DNA from: an uncultured Clostridia bacterium | GTDB taxonomy: Bacteria; Bacillota; Clostridia; Christensenellales; UBA1242 | Reading direction: 5' to 3' | DNA length: 7,695 bases | NCBI GenBank assembly: GCA_937900575.1 | Contig: CALCEI010000043.1 | Coordinates: forward strand, 1 to 7,695 | Part shown: in pieces, positions 1 through 7,052 of the stretch | Layout: each line of letters starts with the position of its first letter | Numbering within the stretch: position 1 is the stretch's first letter | Made by a program: the position numbers and the translations under genes | Notes under the pieces: model-generated | Told to the model about the DNA's origin: nothing | Seen by the model: the letters and a program-made list of their open reading frames with translations, nothing else | Databases searched by the model: none

Positions 1-2
1 AC

Positions 3-203
3 TATAGATTTGATATTGGTACTGGCTCAACAACTGCTCGTGGTCACTCCTATTCTTCAGTAGTTGGTCATACATCATTTACAGCAAATGGTAACTTAAA
101 ATATGAATATGGTAACATTGGTGGACATCCAGGCTATGTTGATGATGAATTATTAAAAGATATAGATAATGCTGAATTATATTATATTCACTTTAAGTTT
201 TGA
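3..203 (+). CDS. Fragment of an unrecognised protein, cut at the left junction
   Basis: Frame 3 is open from the window edge to a TGA at 201-203, while the other two forward frames and all three reverse frames contain stops, so this is probably the interior of a gene. The readable peptide begins YRFDIGTGSTTARGHSYSSV and continues with a Gly/Asn/Tyr-rich stretch and an acidic end (DDELLKDIDNAEL). I see no signal peptide, membrane segment or motif that I can assign to a family. The last five or so codons and the stop lie in or past the point (about 184-191) where sequence homologous to comM begins, so the true C-terminus is not present and the stop is probably accidental. The adjoining comM reading frame is different and is closed several times through this stretch, so it is not the missing comM N-terminus. 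A surface or phage structural protein is possible but unsupported. Confidence 0.4.
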   Translation, partial: YRFDIGTGSTTARGHSYSSVVGHTSFTANGNLKYEYGNIGGHPGYVDDELLKDIDNAELYYIHFKF

Positions 204-1008
204 AGAGAGTTTGGAAGTAACAAAAATCCATAGTGTTGCAGGAATTTTGGATGCAAAACGTGGAATTGTTGTGGAAAGACCATTTAGAAGCCCACACCAC
301 ACAGCAACTTTAATTGCTTTGGCAGGTGGTGGACAAAAAGCAAAACCAGGTGAAATAAGTTTGGCACACAACGGCGTGTTGTTTTTGGATGAATTGCCAG
401 AATATAACCGTAACACCATAGAAACTTTGCGTCAACCAATGGAAGATGGACACATTACAGTTGCAAGAAACGCTTTAACAGTGCAATATCCAGCAAATTT
501 CATTTTGATTGCAAGCATGAATCCATGTCCATGTGGTTATTACGGAAGCATAACTCATGAATGTAAATGCACGCCATCAGCAATTCACAACTATCTTTCA
601 AAAATTAGTGGACCATTGCTTGATAGGATTGATTTGCATATTGAAGTTGATTCAATAGACTACGAAGATTTGCAACGTCCAGAATTGGAAGAATCAAGTG
701 CAGAAATTAAAAAGAGAGTAAATCGTGCCCGTGCCATTCAGTTGGAACGTTTTAAAGATAGTGGTACAGTATATTCCAACGCAAAAATGGGCGAAAAAGA
801 CTTTAAAAAATGTTGTACATTAAGCAAGGAATGTTCAGATATAATTGAAATGGCATTTAACAAATTGCACCTATCTGCACGTGCCTATAACAGAATTTTG
901 AAAGTTGCACGCACAATTGCAGATTTGGACGGCAAAAAGGATATTGAAAAGGCTCACATTTTGGAAGCAATACAATATCGCTCATTAGATAAAAAATATA
1001 CGGTATAA
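169..1008 (+). CDS. comM: YifB/ComM-type AAA+ ATPase, C-terminal half only (5'-truncated)
   Basis: ComM (YifB, Mg-chelatase-like) is a hexameric AAA+ helicase that, in characterised species, promotes branch migration when transformed single-stranded DNA is integrated. Family similarity starts at about residue 8 with TLSFEESLEVTKIHSVAG. It continues through RPFRSPHHTAT, Walker B (GVLFLDELPEY), the sensor region IASMNPCPCGYYG, the GPLLDRIDLHIEV segment with the arginine finger, and the C-terminal LSARAYNRILKVARTIADL motif. Full-length members are about 500 residues. The N-terminal S5-like/Lon-like domain and the Walker A P-loop, which should lie just upstream, are absent, and the upstream DNA reads as another protein in another frame. 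The ATG at 169 is therefore a chance start and the first seven residues are probably foreign. As it stands the product could not bind ATP. The stop is two bases before dprA. The family call is secure; whether the truncation is biological or an assembly effect is open. Confidence 0.9.
   Translation: MLNYIIFTLSFEESLEVTKIHSVAGILDAKRGIVVERPFRSPHHTATLIALAGGGQKAKPGEISLAHNGVLFLDELPEYNRNTIETLRQPMEDGHITVARNALTVQYPANFILIASMNPCPCGYYGSITHECKCTPSAIHNYLSKISGPLLDRIDLHIEVDSIDYEDLQRPELEESSAEIKKRVNRARAIQLERFKDSGTVYSNAKMGEKDFKKCCTLSKECSDIIEMAFNKLHLSARAYNRILKVARTIADLDGKKDIEKAHILEAIQYRSLDKKYTV
173..191 (+). other. Left junction between unrelated DNA and the comM block
   Basis: Up to about 187 the sequence codes in frame 3 for an unrecognised protein; from about 190 it codes in frame 1 for ComM. 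The bases in between are AT-rich (GAATTATATTATATTCA) and contain a tandem ATATT. ComM homologues should read approximately ILP before TLSFEE, whereas the window reads IIF, so the break is placed at 184-191 by inference. Confidence 0.65.
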
Positions 1009-1010
1009 TT

Positions 1011-2093
1011 ATGACAATTGATGATAGAAACATAATTTGGTTAGATTTATTTACATTTTTAACCTATCAAAAAAGAGTTAAATTGCTTGAAACATGCAAA
1101 GCAGGTGAAGATATCAAGCAGTCTTTTTTGCATAATACAAAAATTAGAGAAATATTAACCGAAGAAGAAATTTCGAAGATGAAAGCAAAGTTAGATGATG
1201 TGTGGCTTGATGGTCAAATTGCACGTTTTGAAAAGGATAACATCAAGTTTGTAACAAGAAACAGCGAATTTTATCCACAATTGTTGCAAGAAATTGATAC
1301 ACCACCACTTTGTTTATATTGCAAAGGTAATTTGCAGTTGCTTAATTCCAATTGTGTTGCAGTTGTTGGTAGCAGAAAACCATCAGAATATGGAATTTTA
1401 TGCACAAAGCAATACACAAAAGCTTTTGTGGAAGCAGATTTAACAGTTGTATCTGGCTTGGCAACAGGTGTGGATACAGTTGCACACAAAACAACAATTG
1501 AAAATTCTGGCAAAACCATTGCCGTGCTTGCTGGTGGATTATATCACATTTATCCAGCCATGAATTTTTCACTTGCAAAGCAAATTGAAGAAAACAATTT
1601 GATAATAACAGAAAACACACCAGATACAGAAGCCTTGCCATATTATTTTCCAATTCGTAACCGAATTATTGCAGGGTTAAGCAAAGGTGTGCTTGTAACT
1701 GAGGCATCACTTAAAAGTGGTTCACTTCACACTGCAAATTATGCAAATGAATATAACAGGGAAGTGTTTGCAATCCCTGGCAGGATAAACAGTGATTTAT
1801 CTTTCGGCACAAATGCACTTATAAGAACAAATTCTGCACATTTAACGCAGTGCCCAGAAGACGTTTTTGCATTATTAGGCATAAATTTTTCTAAAAATGA
1901 CAAAACAAGTGCTGTTCAACTTGACTTTAAACAGCAACTTGTATTAAATTATATCAAGGTTGACAAAAAATCCTTCCAAGAAATTTTGGAACATACAGGT
2001 ATGACAACACAAGAGTTAAACTCAATGTTGCTTGAATTGGAAATGGAAGGTTTAATAATAAAACTAGCCAACAACAGTTATATAATGTCTTAA
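1011..2093 (+). CDS. dprA: DNA-processing protein DprA (Smf)
   Basis: DprA binds incoming single-stranded DNA in the cytoplasm during natural transformation, protects it and loads RecA on it. The 360-residue protein is of normal length. Residues 1-80 form the less conserved N-terminal part. The Rossmann-fold core follows, with VVGSRKPSEYG (GSR at 120-122), SGLATGVD (148-155), AVLAGGLYHIYP, FPIRNRIIAGLS, VTEASLKSGSLHTA and the IPGRINSDLSFGTN loop (about 255-268). Residues from about 300 to the end resemble the DprA winged-helix domain, with KQQLVLNYI and a helix pair ending LEMEGLIIKL. The ATG is chosen because it directly follows the comM stop with a two-base gap. No convincing Shine-Dalgarno precedes it, which suggests translational coupling to comM. 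The gene lies 13 bases before topA, the usual Firmicutes arrangement. No damage is visible. Confidence 0.95.
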   Translation: MTIDDRNIIWLDLFTFLTYQKRVKLLETCKAGEDIKQSFLHNTKIREILTEEEISKMKAKLDDVWLDGQIARFEKDNIKFVTRNSEFYPQLLQEIDTPPLCLYCKGNLQLLNSNCVAVVGSRKPSEYGILCTKQYTKAFVEADLTVVSGLATGVDTVAHKTTIENSGKTIAVLAGGLYHIYPAMNFSLAKQIEENNLIITENTPDTEALPYYFPIRNRIIAGLSKGVLVTEASLKSGSLHTANYANEYNREVFAIPGRINSDLSFGTNALIRTNSAHLTQCPEDVFALLGINFSKNDKTSAVQLDFKQQLVLNYIKVDKKSFQEILEHTGMTTQELNSMLLELEMEGLIIKLANNSYIMS

Positions 2094-2106
2094 AAGTGAG
2101 TTTTAA

Positions 2107-4200
2107 ATGAAATTAGTATTTATAGAAGGTCCAGGTAAGCAAGAATCAATAAAAAAATATCTCGGTTCTGAGTATGTTGTTTTTCCAACCAAAGGCCATG
2201 TAAGAGATTTGCCAGAAAAAGACCTTGGTGTTGATATAGATAATAATTTTGCTCCAACATACGAAATTATTCCTTCAAAGCAATCCACAGTTGCACAACT
2301 TAAAAAATTGGCAGAAAAAGCAGATGCAATTTATTTGGCAAGTGACCCGGATAGAGAAGGTGAAGCAATTGCATGGCATTTGGCAACAATTTTAGGGTTG
2401 GATAGTGGTGCGCTGGTACGTACAGCATTCAACGAAATTAGTAAAAAGGCAGTTAATGAAAGTATTGCAAATCCAAAGCCAATCAATTTGGACCTTGTAA
2501 ATGCACAACAAGGCCGTCGTGTTTTGGATAGAATTGTGGGTTATAAACTTAGCCCTTTGCTTTCACGCAAATTGCACGGGAAATTGAGTGCAGGACGTGT
2601 GCAATCTGTAACATTAAAACTTATTGTAGAACGTGAAAAAGCAATTCAAAACTTTGTTCCAGAAGAATATTGGAATGTAAACGCAGAACTTAAAAAAGGC
2701 GAAAGCACATTTAAGGCTGAACTTGTTCAATATAAGGATAAAAAGTTAGAAATTCCAAACAAGGAAACAGTTGATAAAATCCTTGCAGAAATTGCTGGTG
2801 GAGAATTTAAAGTTAGCCAAGTAAAAAGGCAAGTAACTTACAGCAAACCACTTGCTCCATACATAACAAGCACCTTGCAACAAGATGCAGGTGCAAAACT
2901 TAAAATGAGCCTTAGTGCATGTACAAAATGCATGCAATCTTTGTACGAAGGTGTTCCAATTGCTGGCGAAGGCAAAACTGCGCTTGTAACATATATCCGT
3001 ACAGATAGCACAAGGGTAAGCAAAGACGCACAATTCATGGCTCGTGAATACATTTTGGAAAATTTTGGTGAAAAATATCACCCAGGCAAATTTAACGAAT
3101 TTGCAAGCAAAGAAAACGCACAAGATGCACACGAAGCAATCCGTCCAATTAACTTGAAATATACTCCAGAATATTTGAAAGGTAAAGTGGAAGAGCAATA
3201 TCTTAAATTGTACACTTTAATCTTTAAACGATTTGTTGCAAGTCAAATGAGTTACGCACAATATGATAGTCTGTCTGTTGATGTAAACGTAAACGATTAT
3301 AAGTTCAGGGCAACCGGCAAAGCGCTTATTTTTGATGGTTACACAAAAGTTTACAAAGTCCAAGATGACGATAAAAACACCATAAATATTCCAGATTTAA
3401 CAGAAAATGAAATTTTGGAAAAATCCAAAATATTAACCGAGCAAAAATTTACAAAACCACCTGTAAGGTTCACAGAAGTAAGCATTGTTCACGAAATGGA
3501 AGTGCAAGGCATTGGTCGTCCTTCCACATACGCAGCAACTGTTGCAACTTTGTTTGGAAGAGATTACATCAAAACCGAAAAACGTGCATTAGTACCAACC
3601 GAACTTGGTATGCAAGTAACAGAATATTTGGAAGATTATTTTAAAGACATTATGGACATCAAATTTACTGCTCAAATGGAGAAGAAACTTGATGATGTTG
3701 AACATGGAACAGAAAATTGGCAGGACATTGTTGGCAAATTTTACCCTAACTTTGTTGCAAACATGGAACACGCAGGCGAACAAGTTGGTGTGAATGTTGT
3801 TAAAGCACCACCTGTTATGAGTGACGTAAAATGTGAACTTTGTGGTGCAATGATGGTGTACCGTGAAGGCAGAAATGGCAAATTCTTGGGTTGTTCAAAC
3901 TATCCACAATGTAAAAACACAAAAAGAATTGACCAAAACACAAATCAAATTTTAACAAAAGTGGAAGATAAGGGCGTTTGTCCAAGATGTGGTGGAGTTG
4001 TAAGCGCTAAATATAGCAAACGTGGAAAACTCTTCTTTGGTTGCGATAATTATCCAAAATGTGATTATATTTCTTGGGATTTACCTTTGAACGAAAAGTG
4101 TCCAATGTGTGGCAACGGATTATACAAAAAGTTTGGTGCAAACGGAAAACAAACAATCCTTTGCCAAAACAAAGGTTGCAACTATGCAAAAGAAAATTAA
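2107..4200 (+). CDS. topA: DNA topoisomerase I (type IA) with three zinc ribbons
   Basis: TopA relaxes negatively supercoiled DNA by transient single-strand cleavage through a 5'-phosphotyrosine. The 697-residue protein is full length. The N-terminal Toprim domain has the catalytic Glu in IEGPGKQES (E7, with K11) and the acidic triad in SDPDREGEAIAWHL (D80, D82, E86). The central strand-passage domains include QQGRRVLDRIVGYKLSP, LSAGRVQSVTLKLIVERE and the active-site segment TYIRTDSTR (Tyr296, Arg298), followed by DAHEAIRP and QGIGRPSTYA. The C-terminus carries three four-cysteine zinc ribbons from about residue 576 to 693, each starting CxxC (CELC, CPRC, CPMC). The first motif is unusual, because most bacterial TopA read ESPAKA at this point. 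The ATG opens the Toprim strand MKLVFIE exactly as in the family. Its last 17 bases overlap the trmFO start, so the two genes are probably coupled. Confidence 0.97.
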   Translation: MKLVFIEGPGKQESIKKYLGSEYVVFPTKGHVRDLPEKDLGVDIDNNFAPTYEIIPSKQSTVAQLKKLAEKADAIYLASDPDREGEAIAWHLATILGLDSGALVRTAFNEISKKAVNESIANPKPINLDLVNAQQGRRVLDRIVGYKLSPLLSRKLHGKLSAGRVQSVTLKLIVEREKAIQNFVPEEYWNVNAELKKGESTFKAELVQYKDKKLEIPNKETVDKILAEIAGGEFKVSQVKRQVTYSKPLAPYITSTLQQDAGAKLKMSLSACTKCMQSLYEGVPIAGEGKTALVTYIRTDSTRVSKDAQFMAREYILENFGEKYHPGKFNEFASKENAQDAHEAIRPINLKYTPEYLKGKVEEQYLKLYTLIFKRFVASQMSYAQYDSLSVDVNVNDYKFRATGKALIFDGYTKVYKVQDDDKNTINIPDLTENEILEKSKILTEQKFTKPPVRFTEVSIVHEMEVQGIGRPSTYAATVATLFGRDYIKTEKRALVPTELGMQVTEYLEDYFKDIMDIKFTAQMEKKLDDVEHGTENWQDIVGKFYPNFVANMEHAGEQVGVNVVKAPPVMSDVKCELCGAMMVYREGRNGKFLGCSNYPQCKNTKRIDQNTNQILTKVEDKGVCPRCGGVVSAKYSKRGKLFFGCDNYPKCDYISWDLPLNEKCPMCGNGLYKKFGANGKQTILCQNKGCNYAKEN

Positions 4201-5491
4201 CATTATTGGTGCCGGTTTGGCCGGCAGTGAATGTGCATTATACCTTGCAGCGTTAGGCTACAAGGTTAATTTGTTTGATATCAAAACAAAGCAAAAAACA
4301 CCTGCTCATCACAGTGATAATTTCGCAGAAATTGTCTGCAGTAACTCTTTCAAAAGCGATGATGAAAACACTGCATCTGGTGTATTTAAAAGAGAGTTAA
4401 CACTATTAGGAAGCAACTTGATTAAAACAGCATATAAGCACAGTGTTCCAGCAGGACAAGCACTTGCTGTGGATAGAGATGCTTTCAGTTTAGATGTAAC
4501 AAACCAATTAAAATCCAACAAAAACATTACAATTTTTGAAGAAGACGTATCTTCTTTTGAACCTGATGCAATAACAATTGTGGCAACAGGTCCACTTTCA
4601 ACAGATAAAATCTGTTCGGCAATCAAACAAAAGGTTGGCGAAGATTTTTTGTACTTTTATGATGCAGCAGCACCAATAATTTTGGCAGAAAGTATAAACA
4701 TGGATAAAGCATTTTTTGCATCACGTTATGGCAAAGGGGAAGATGATTATTTAAACTGTGCAATGAACAAAGATGAATATCTTAAATTTTACACCGAACT
4801 AATCAATGCACAGAAGGTTGAATTGCATGATTTTGAAAAGAACAACATATTTGAAAGTTGCATGCCAATTGAAATTATGGCTTCACGTGGTGCAGATGCA
4901 ATACGATTTGGACCATTAAAGCCGGTTGGAATAACAAATCCAATAACAAATTCCAAACCTTATGCTGTTGTTCAGTTGAGAAAAGAAAATAATTGTGGTA
5001 CAATGTACAATATGGTAGGGTTTCAAACAAATTTAACCTTTCCAGAACAAAAGCGAGTTTTCAGTTTAATTCCAGGTCTTGAAAATGCAACATTTTTGCG
5101 TTATGGCGTAATGCACACAAATCATTTTGTAAATTTTCCAAAGTGTTTGGACGTGTATTCAAGGCTTAAAACTGACCCAAACATTTACATTGCAGGTCAA
5201 TTGAGTGGAGTTGAAGGCTATGTTGAAAGCATTGCAAGTGGTTTGTACTGTGCAATAAACGTGGATAGAGTGCTAAAAGGCAAAAATCCAATTAAATTTT
5301 CTGCAGATACAATCATTGGTGGGCTTTATAACTATCTAACCATGGCAAACGAAACAAATTTTCAACCAATCAATGCAAATTTTGGAATACTTAATCCAAT
5401 TGACGTCAAGGATAAAAAAGAAAGGTATGTACAATATCGAATTAGGTCGCTTAAAGAAATTGAAAACAAAGTTAAGGAAATTAAGGAGTGA
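4184..5491 (+). CDS. trmFO: Methylenetetrahydrofolate-tRNA-(uracil-5-)-methyltransferase TrmFO
   Basis: TrmFO is a cytoplasmic flavoprotein that methylates U54 in the T-loop of tRNA to m5U, using 5,10-methylenetetrahydrofolate as carbon donor and FADH2 as reductant. The 435-residue product has the usual length. It opens with the FAD-binding GAGLAGSE motif (residues 9-16), then FAEIVCSNSF with Cys52, and the VPAGQALAVDRDAF motif. FESCMPIEIMASRG contains Cys226, and the pair matches the two cysteines that matter catalytically in studied TrmFO. RFGPLKPVG and, near the end, QLSGVEGYVESIASG, which closes the FAD site, are also present. The ATG at 4184 is preferred over an in-frame upstream codon at 4109, which lies deep inside topA. 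It sits eight bases after AAAGG (4171-4175) and starts directly with the first Rossmann strand. It overlaps the end of topA by 17 bases. The TGA stop lies between the hslV Shine-Dalgarno sequence and the hslV start codon. Confidence 0.96.
   Translation: MQKKINIIGAGLAGSECALYLAALGYKVNLFDIKTKQKTPAHHSDNFAEIVCSNSFKSDDENTASGVFKRELTLLGSNLIKTAYKHSVPAGQALAVDRDAFSLDVTNQLKSNKNITIFEEDVSSFEPDAITIVATGPLSTDKICSAIKQKVGEDFLYFYDAAAPIILAESINMDKAFFASRYGKGEDDYLNCAMNKDEYLKFYTELINAQKVELHDFEKNNIFESCMPIEIMASRGADAIRFGPLKPVGITNPITNSKPYAVVQLRKENNCGTMYNMVGFQTNLTFPEQKRVFSLIPGLENATFLRYGVMHTNHFVNFPKCLDVYSRLKTDPNIYIAGQLSGVEGYVESIASGLYCAINVDRVLKGKNPIKFSADTIIGGLYNYLTMANETNFQPINANFGILNPIDVKDKKERYVQYRIRSLKEIENKVKEIKE
5483..5488 (+). 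promoter_or_regulatory. Ribosome binding site deciding the hslV start
   Basis: AAGGAG lies inside the last codons of trmFO, five bases before the ATG at 5494. A GTG at 5488 is in frame but overlaps this motif, so ATG 5494 is the better start. The trmFO TGA (5489-5491) sits between the site and the start codon, which favours coupled translation. Confidence 0.7.
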
Positions 5492-5493
5492 TT

Positions 5494-6030
5494 ATGGAAC
5501 AATTTAGAGGAACAACAATTGTGGCAGTTAAAAAGGACGGCAAAACAGTTGTGGCTGGTGATGGTCAAGTAACCATGGGCCAACAAGTTATTTTAAAAGG
5601 TAACGCACACAAAGTGCGCAGAATTTATGAAGACAAAGTTGTTGTAGGTTTTGCAGGTGGCACAGCCGATGCTTTTGCTATGTGTGAAGAATTTGAAAAG
5701 ATGCTAAACAAATATAGTGGAAGTTTAATGCGCAGTTGCGTAGAGTATGCAAAAAGCATAAGAAGTGGCGAACTTAAAGCAAACGCAGAAGCCATGATGA
5801 TTGTAGCCGACAAAACAACTTTGCTTATGCTTACAAGTGTGGGCGATGTTGTTGAACCAGACGATGGTGTTTGTGCAATTGGCAGTGGTGGTAACTATGC
5901 TTTGGCAGCAGCAAAAGCTTTGCTTAGGAACACAGATTTATCTGCAAAAGATATTGCAGTAAAAGCAATGGAAATTGCATCTGACATTTGCATTTTCACA
6001 AACAAAAACTTTGTTGTGGAGGAAGTTTAG
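5494..6030 (+). CDS. hslV: HslV (ClpQ) peptidase subunit of the HslVU protease
   Basis: HslV forms a double hexameric ring, a bacterial proteasome relative, that degrades proteins unfolded by the HslU ATPase. The predicted product is 178 residues, a normal length. It begins MEQFRGTTIVAV, so the likely catalytic N-terminal threonine is T7, exposed after removal of a six-residue leader, and the GDGQVTMG motif follows. KVRRIYEDKVVVGFAGGTADAF holds the conserved lysine region. EPDDGVCAIGSGGNYALAAAKAL and the C-terminal EIASDICIFTNKNFVVEE are typical of the family. Escherichia coli HslV has only the initiator Met before the threonine, whereas Firmicutes homologues often carry a short extension like this one. 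xerC, which often lies between trmFO and hslV in Bacilli, is absent. The gene ends one base before the hslU start, as expected for a co-produced complex. Confidence 0.96.
   Translation: MEQFRGTTIVAVKKDGKTVVAGDGQVTMGQQVILKGNAHKVRRIYEDKVVVGFAGGTADAFAMCEEFEKMLNKYSGSLMRSCVEYAKSIRSGELKANAEAMMIVADKTTLLMLTSVGDVVEPDDGVCAIGSGGNYALAAAKALLRNTDLSAKDIAVKAMEIASDICIFTNKNFVVEEV
6018..6022 (+). promoter_or_regulatory. Ribosome binding site of hslU
   Basis: GGAGG within the last codons of hslV lies nine bases before the ATG at 6032. It supports that start over the in-frame upstream codon at 5975, which is inside hslV and would add 19 residues with no family similarity. Confidence 0.65.
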
Positions 6031-6031
6031 T

Positions 6032-7039
6032 ATGATGACTTGTAAAGAAATTGTAAAAAATTTGGATAACTACATCATTGGTCAAGCCAAAGCAAAACGT
6101 GCAGTTGCAATTGCACTTCGCAACAGGTATCGCCGTAGCAAATTATCTAAAGATAAAAGTGATGAAATCACACCAAAAAACATCATTTTAAAAGGCCCAA
6201 CAGGTGTTGGTAAAACAGAAATTGCAAGACGTCTTGCTCGTCTTGTTAACGCACCTTTTGTAAAAGTTGAAGCAACAAAATATACTGAAGTTGGTTATGT
6301 TGGTCGTGATGTTGAAAGCATGATTAGAGATTTGGTTGAAGAATCTGTAAGGCTTGTTCGAAACGAACAAACAGAAAAAGTTAAAGCAAAAGCCTTGGCA
6401 ATTATAGATAAAAAGATTACGGATATCTTGTATCCATTAAAAAAGGCAAATAAGCCAGAAGAAGAGCAAACAGAAGCCTTCCGTTCTCAATTTTATACAG
6501 ACTATTCTGCAGGAAAGTTTGATAAGGAAGTAATTGATATTGACGTTCGTGAACAACCAAAGCAAATGAATTTGCTTGAAGGTATGGGCGCAGAAATCAA
6601 CATTGGTCAAATTATGGGTGGAATAATCAAAGCCCCACGCAAAATGAAACGTATAACAGTTGAACGTGCGCGTGAATTGTTGTTGGAAGAAGAGTGCGAA
6701 AAGTTGGTTGACCCAGACAACATCAACAAAGAAGCAATTTACCGTGCTGAACAAGAAGGTATAATTTTTATTGACGAAATTGATAAGATTGCAGCAAAGA
6801 AAAACAATGGTCAAGATGTTTCACGTGAAGGTGTTCAAAGGGATATTTTGCCAATTGTTGAAGGTAGTACGGTCAACACAAAATACGGTGTAGTTCACAC
6901 TGATTATATACTATTTATTGCAGCAGGTGCATTCCATATTTCAAGTGTAAGCGATTTAATTCCTGAATTGCAAGGTCGTTTTCCAATTCAGGTTGAACTT
7001 AACAGTTTAAACAAAGATGACTTCAAAAACAAAAGCTAA
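6032..7039 (+). CDS. hslU: HslU (ClpY) AAA+ unfoldase, 3'-truncated
   Basis: HslU is the hexameric ATPase that unfolds substrates and feeds them to HslV. Starting at ATG 6032, the 335 residues show the N-terminal LDNYIIGQAKAKRAVAIALRN, Walker A GPTGVGKT (55-62) and the pore loop GYVG (88-91). A charged intermediate (I) domain of roughly residues 105-225 follows. Walker B IIFIDEID (D248, E249) and the sensor/arginine-finger region AAGAFHISSVSDLIPELQGRF come next. Similarity runs to about KDDFKN and then stops: the last codons are KNKS and a TAA. Normal HslU has about 450-470 residues, so the C-terminal domain (sensor 2 and the tail that docks into HslV and activates it) is missing. The DNA beyond about 7030 belongs to a phage-like region. 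An active unfoldase is unlikely from this copy. Identification is secure; the cause of the truncation is not known. Confidence 0.93.
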   Translation: MMTCKEIVKNLDNYIIGQAKAKRAVAIALRNRYRRSKLSKDKSDEITPKNIILKGPTGVGKTEIARRLARLVNAPFVKVEATKYTEVGYVGRDVESMIRDLVEESVRLVRNEQTEKVKAKALAIIDKKITDILYPLKKANKPEEEQTEAFRSQFYTDYSAGKFDKEVIDIDVREQPKQMNLLEGMGAEINIGQIMGGIIKAPRKMKRITVERARELLLEEECEKLVDPDNINKEAIYRAEQEGIIFIDEIDKIAAKKNNGQDVSREGVQRDILPIVEGSTVNTKYGVVHTDYILFIAAGAFHISSVSDLIPELQGRFPIQVELNSLNKDDFKNKS

Positions 7040-7045
7040 AACAGA
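7024..7045 (+). other. Right junction between hslU and the phage-like region
   Basis: HslU similarity ends after KDDFKN (codons to 7030). The next codons give a lysine, a serine and a stop, followed directly by the leader of a helix-turn-helix gene. No terminator-like hairpin or intergenic spacer that would normally follow hslU is present. The exact break is inferred to within about ten bases. Confidence 0.65.
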
Positions 7046-7052
7046 GAAGGAA

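Noticed and set aside
1004..1009. TATAAT just before dprA as a promoter -10.
   Set aside because: It overlaps the comM stop codon, no -35 lies 15-19 bases upstream, and it would leave almost no untranslated leader; ordinary operon coupling explains the arrangement.
2746..3198. 150-codon open frame on the reverse strand within topA.
   Set aside because: It is antisense to a well-conserved gene and yields a Cys/Phe-rich sequence typical of the complement of AT-rich coding DNA.
4109..4183. Longer trmFO start inside topA (25 extra residues).
   Set aside because: The extra residues are a shifted reading of the topA zinc-ribbon DNA and precede the natural Rossmann start; ATG 4184 has an appropriate ribosome site and gives the family length.
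4210..4224. GC-rich inverted repeat GCCGG-TTTGG-CCGGC near the trmFO start.
   Set aside because: It encodes the obligatory FAD-binding glycine motif of TrmFO (GAGLAGS), there is no following T-run, and the stem is only five pairs.
5489..5491. TGA read as tryptophan (Mycoplasma-type code).
   Set aside because: TrmFO ends here at the family's normal length and tryptophans elsewhere are TGG, so the standard bacterial code fits.
5975..6031. Longer hslU start inside hslV.
   Set aside because: The added residues are out-of-frame hslV sequence, and GGAGG at 6018-6022 is placed for ATG 6032.
6354..6370. Perfect inverted repeat TTGTTCG-AAA-CGAACAA, reminiscent of a LexA site.
   Set aside because: The half-sites face the wrong way for LexA (GTTCG before CGAAC, with three bases between) and the repeat lies within conserved hslU coding sequence, so it is probably chance.
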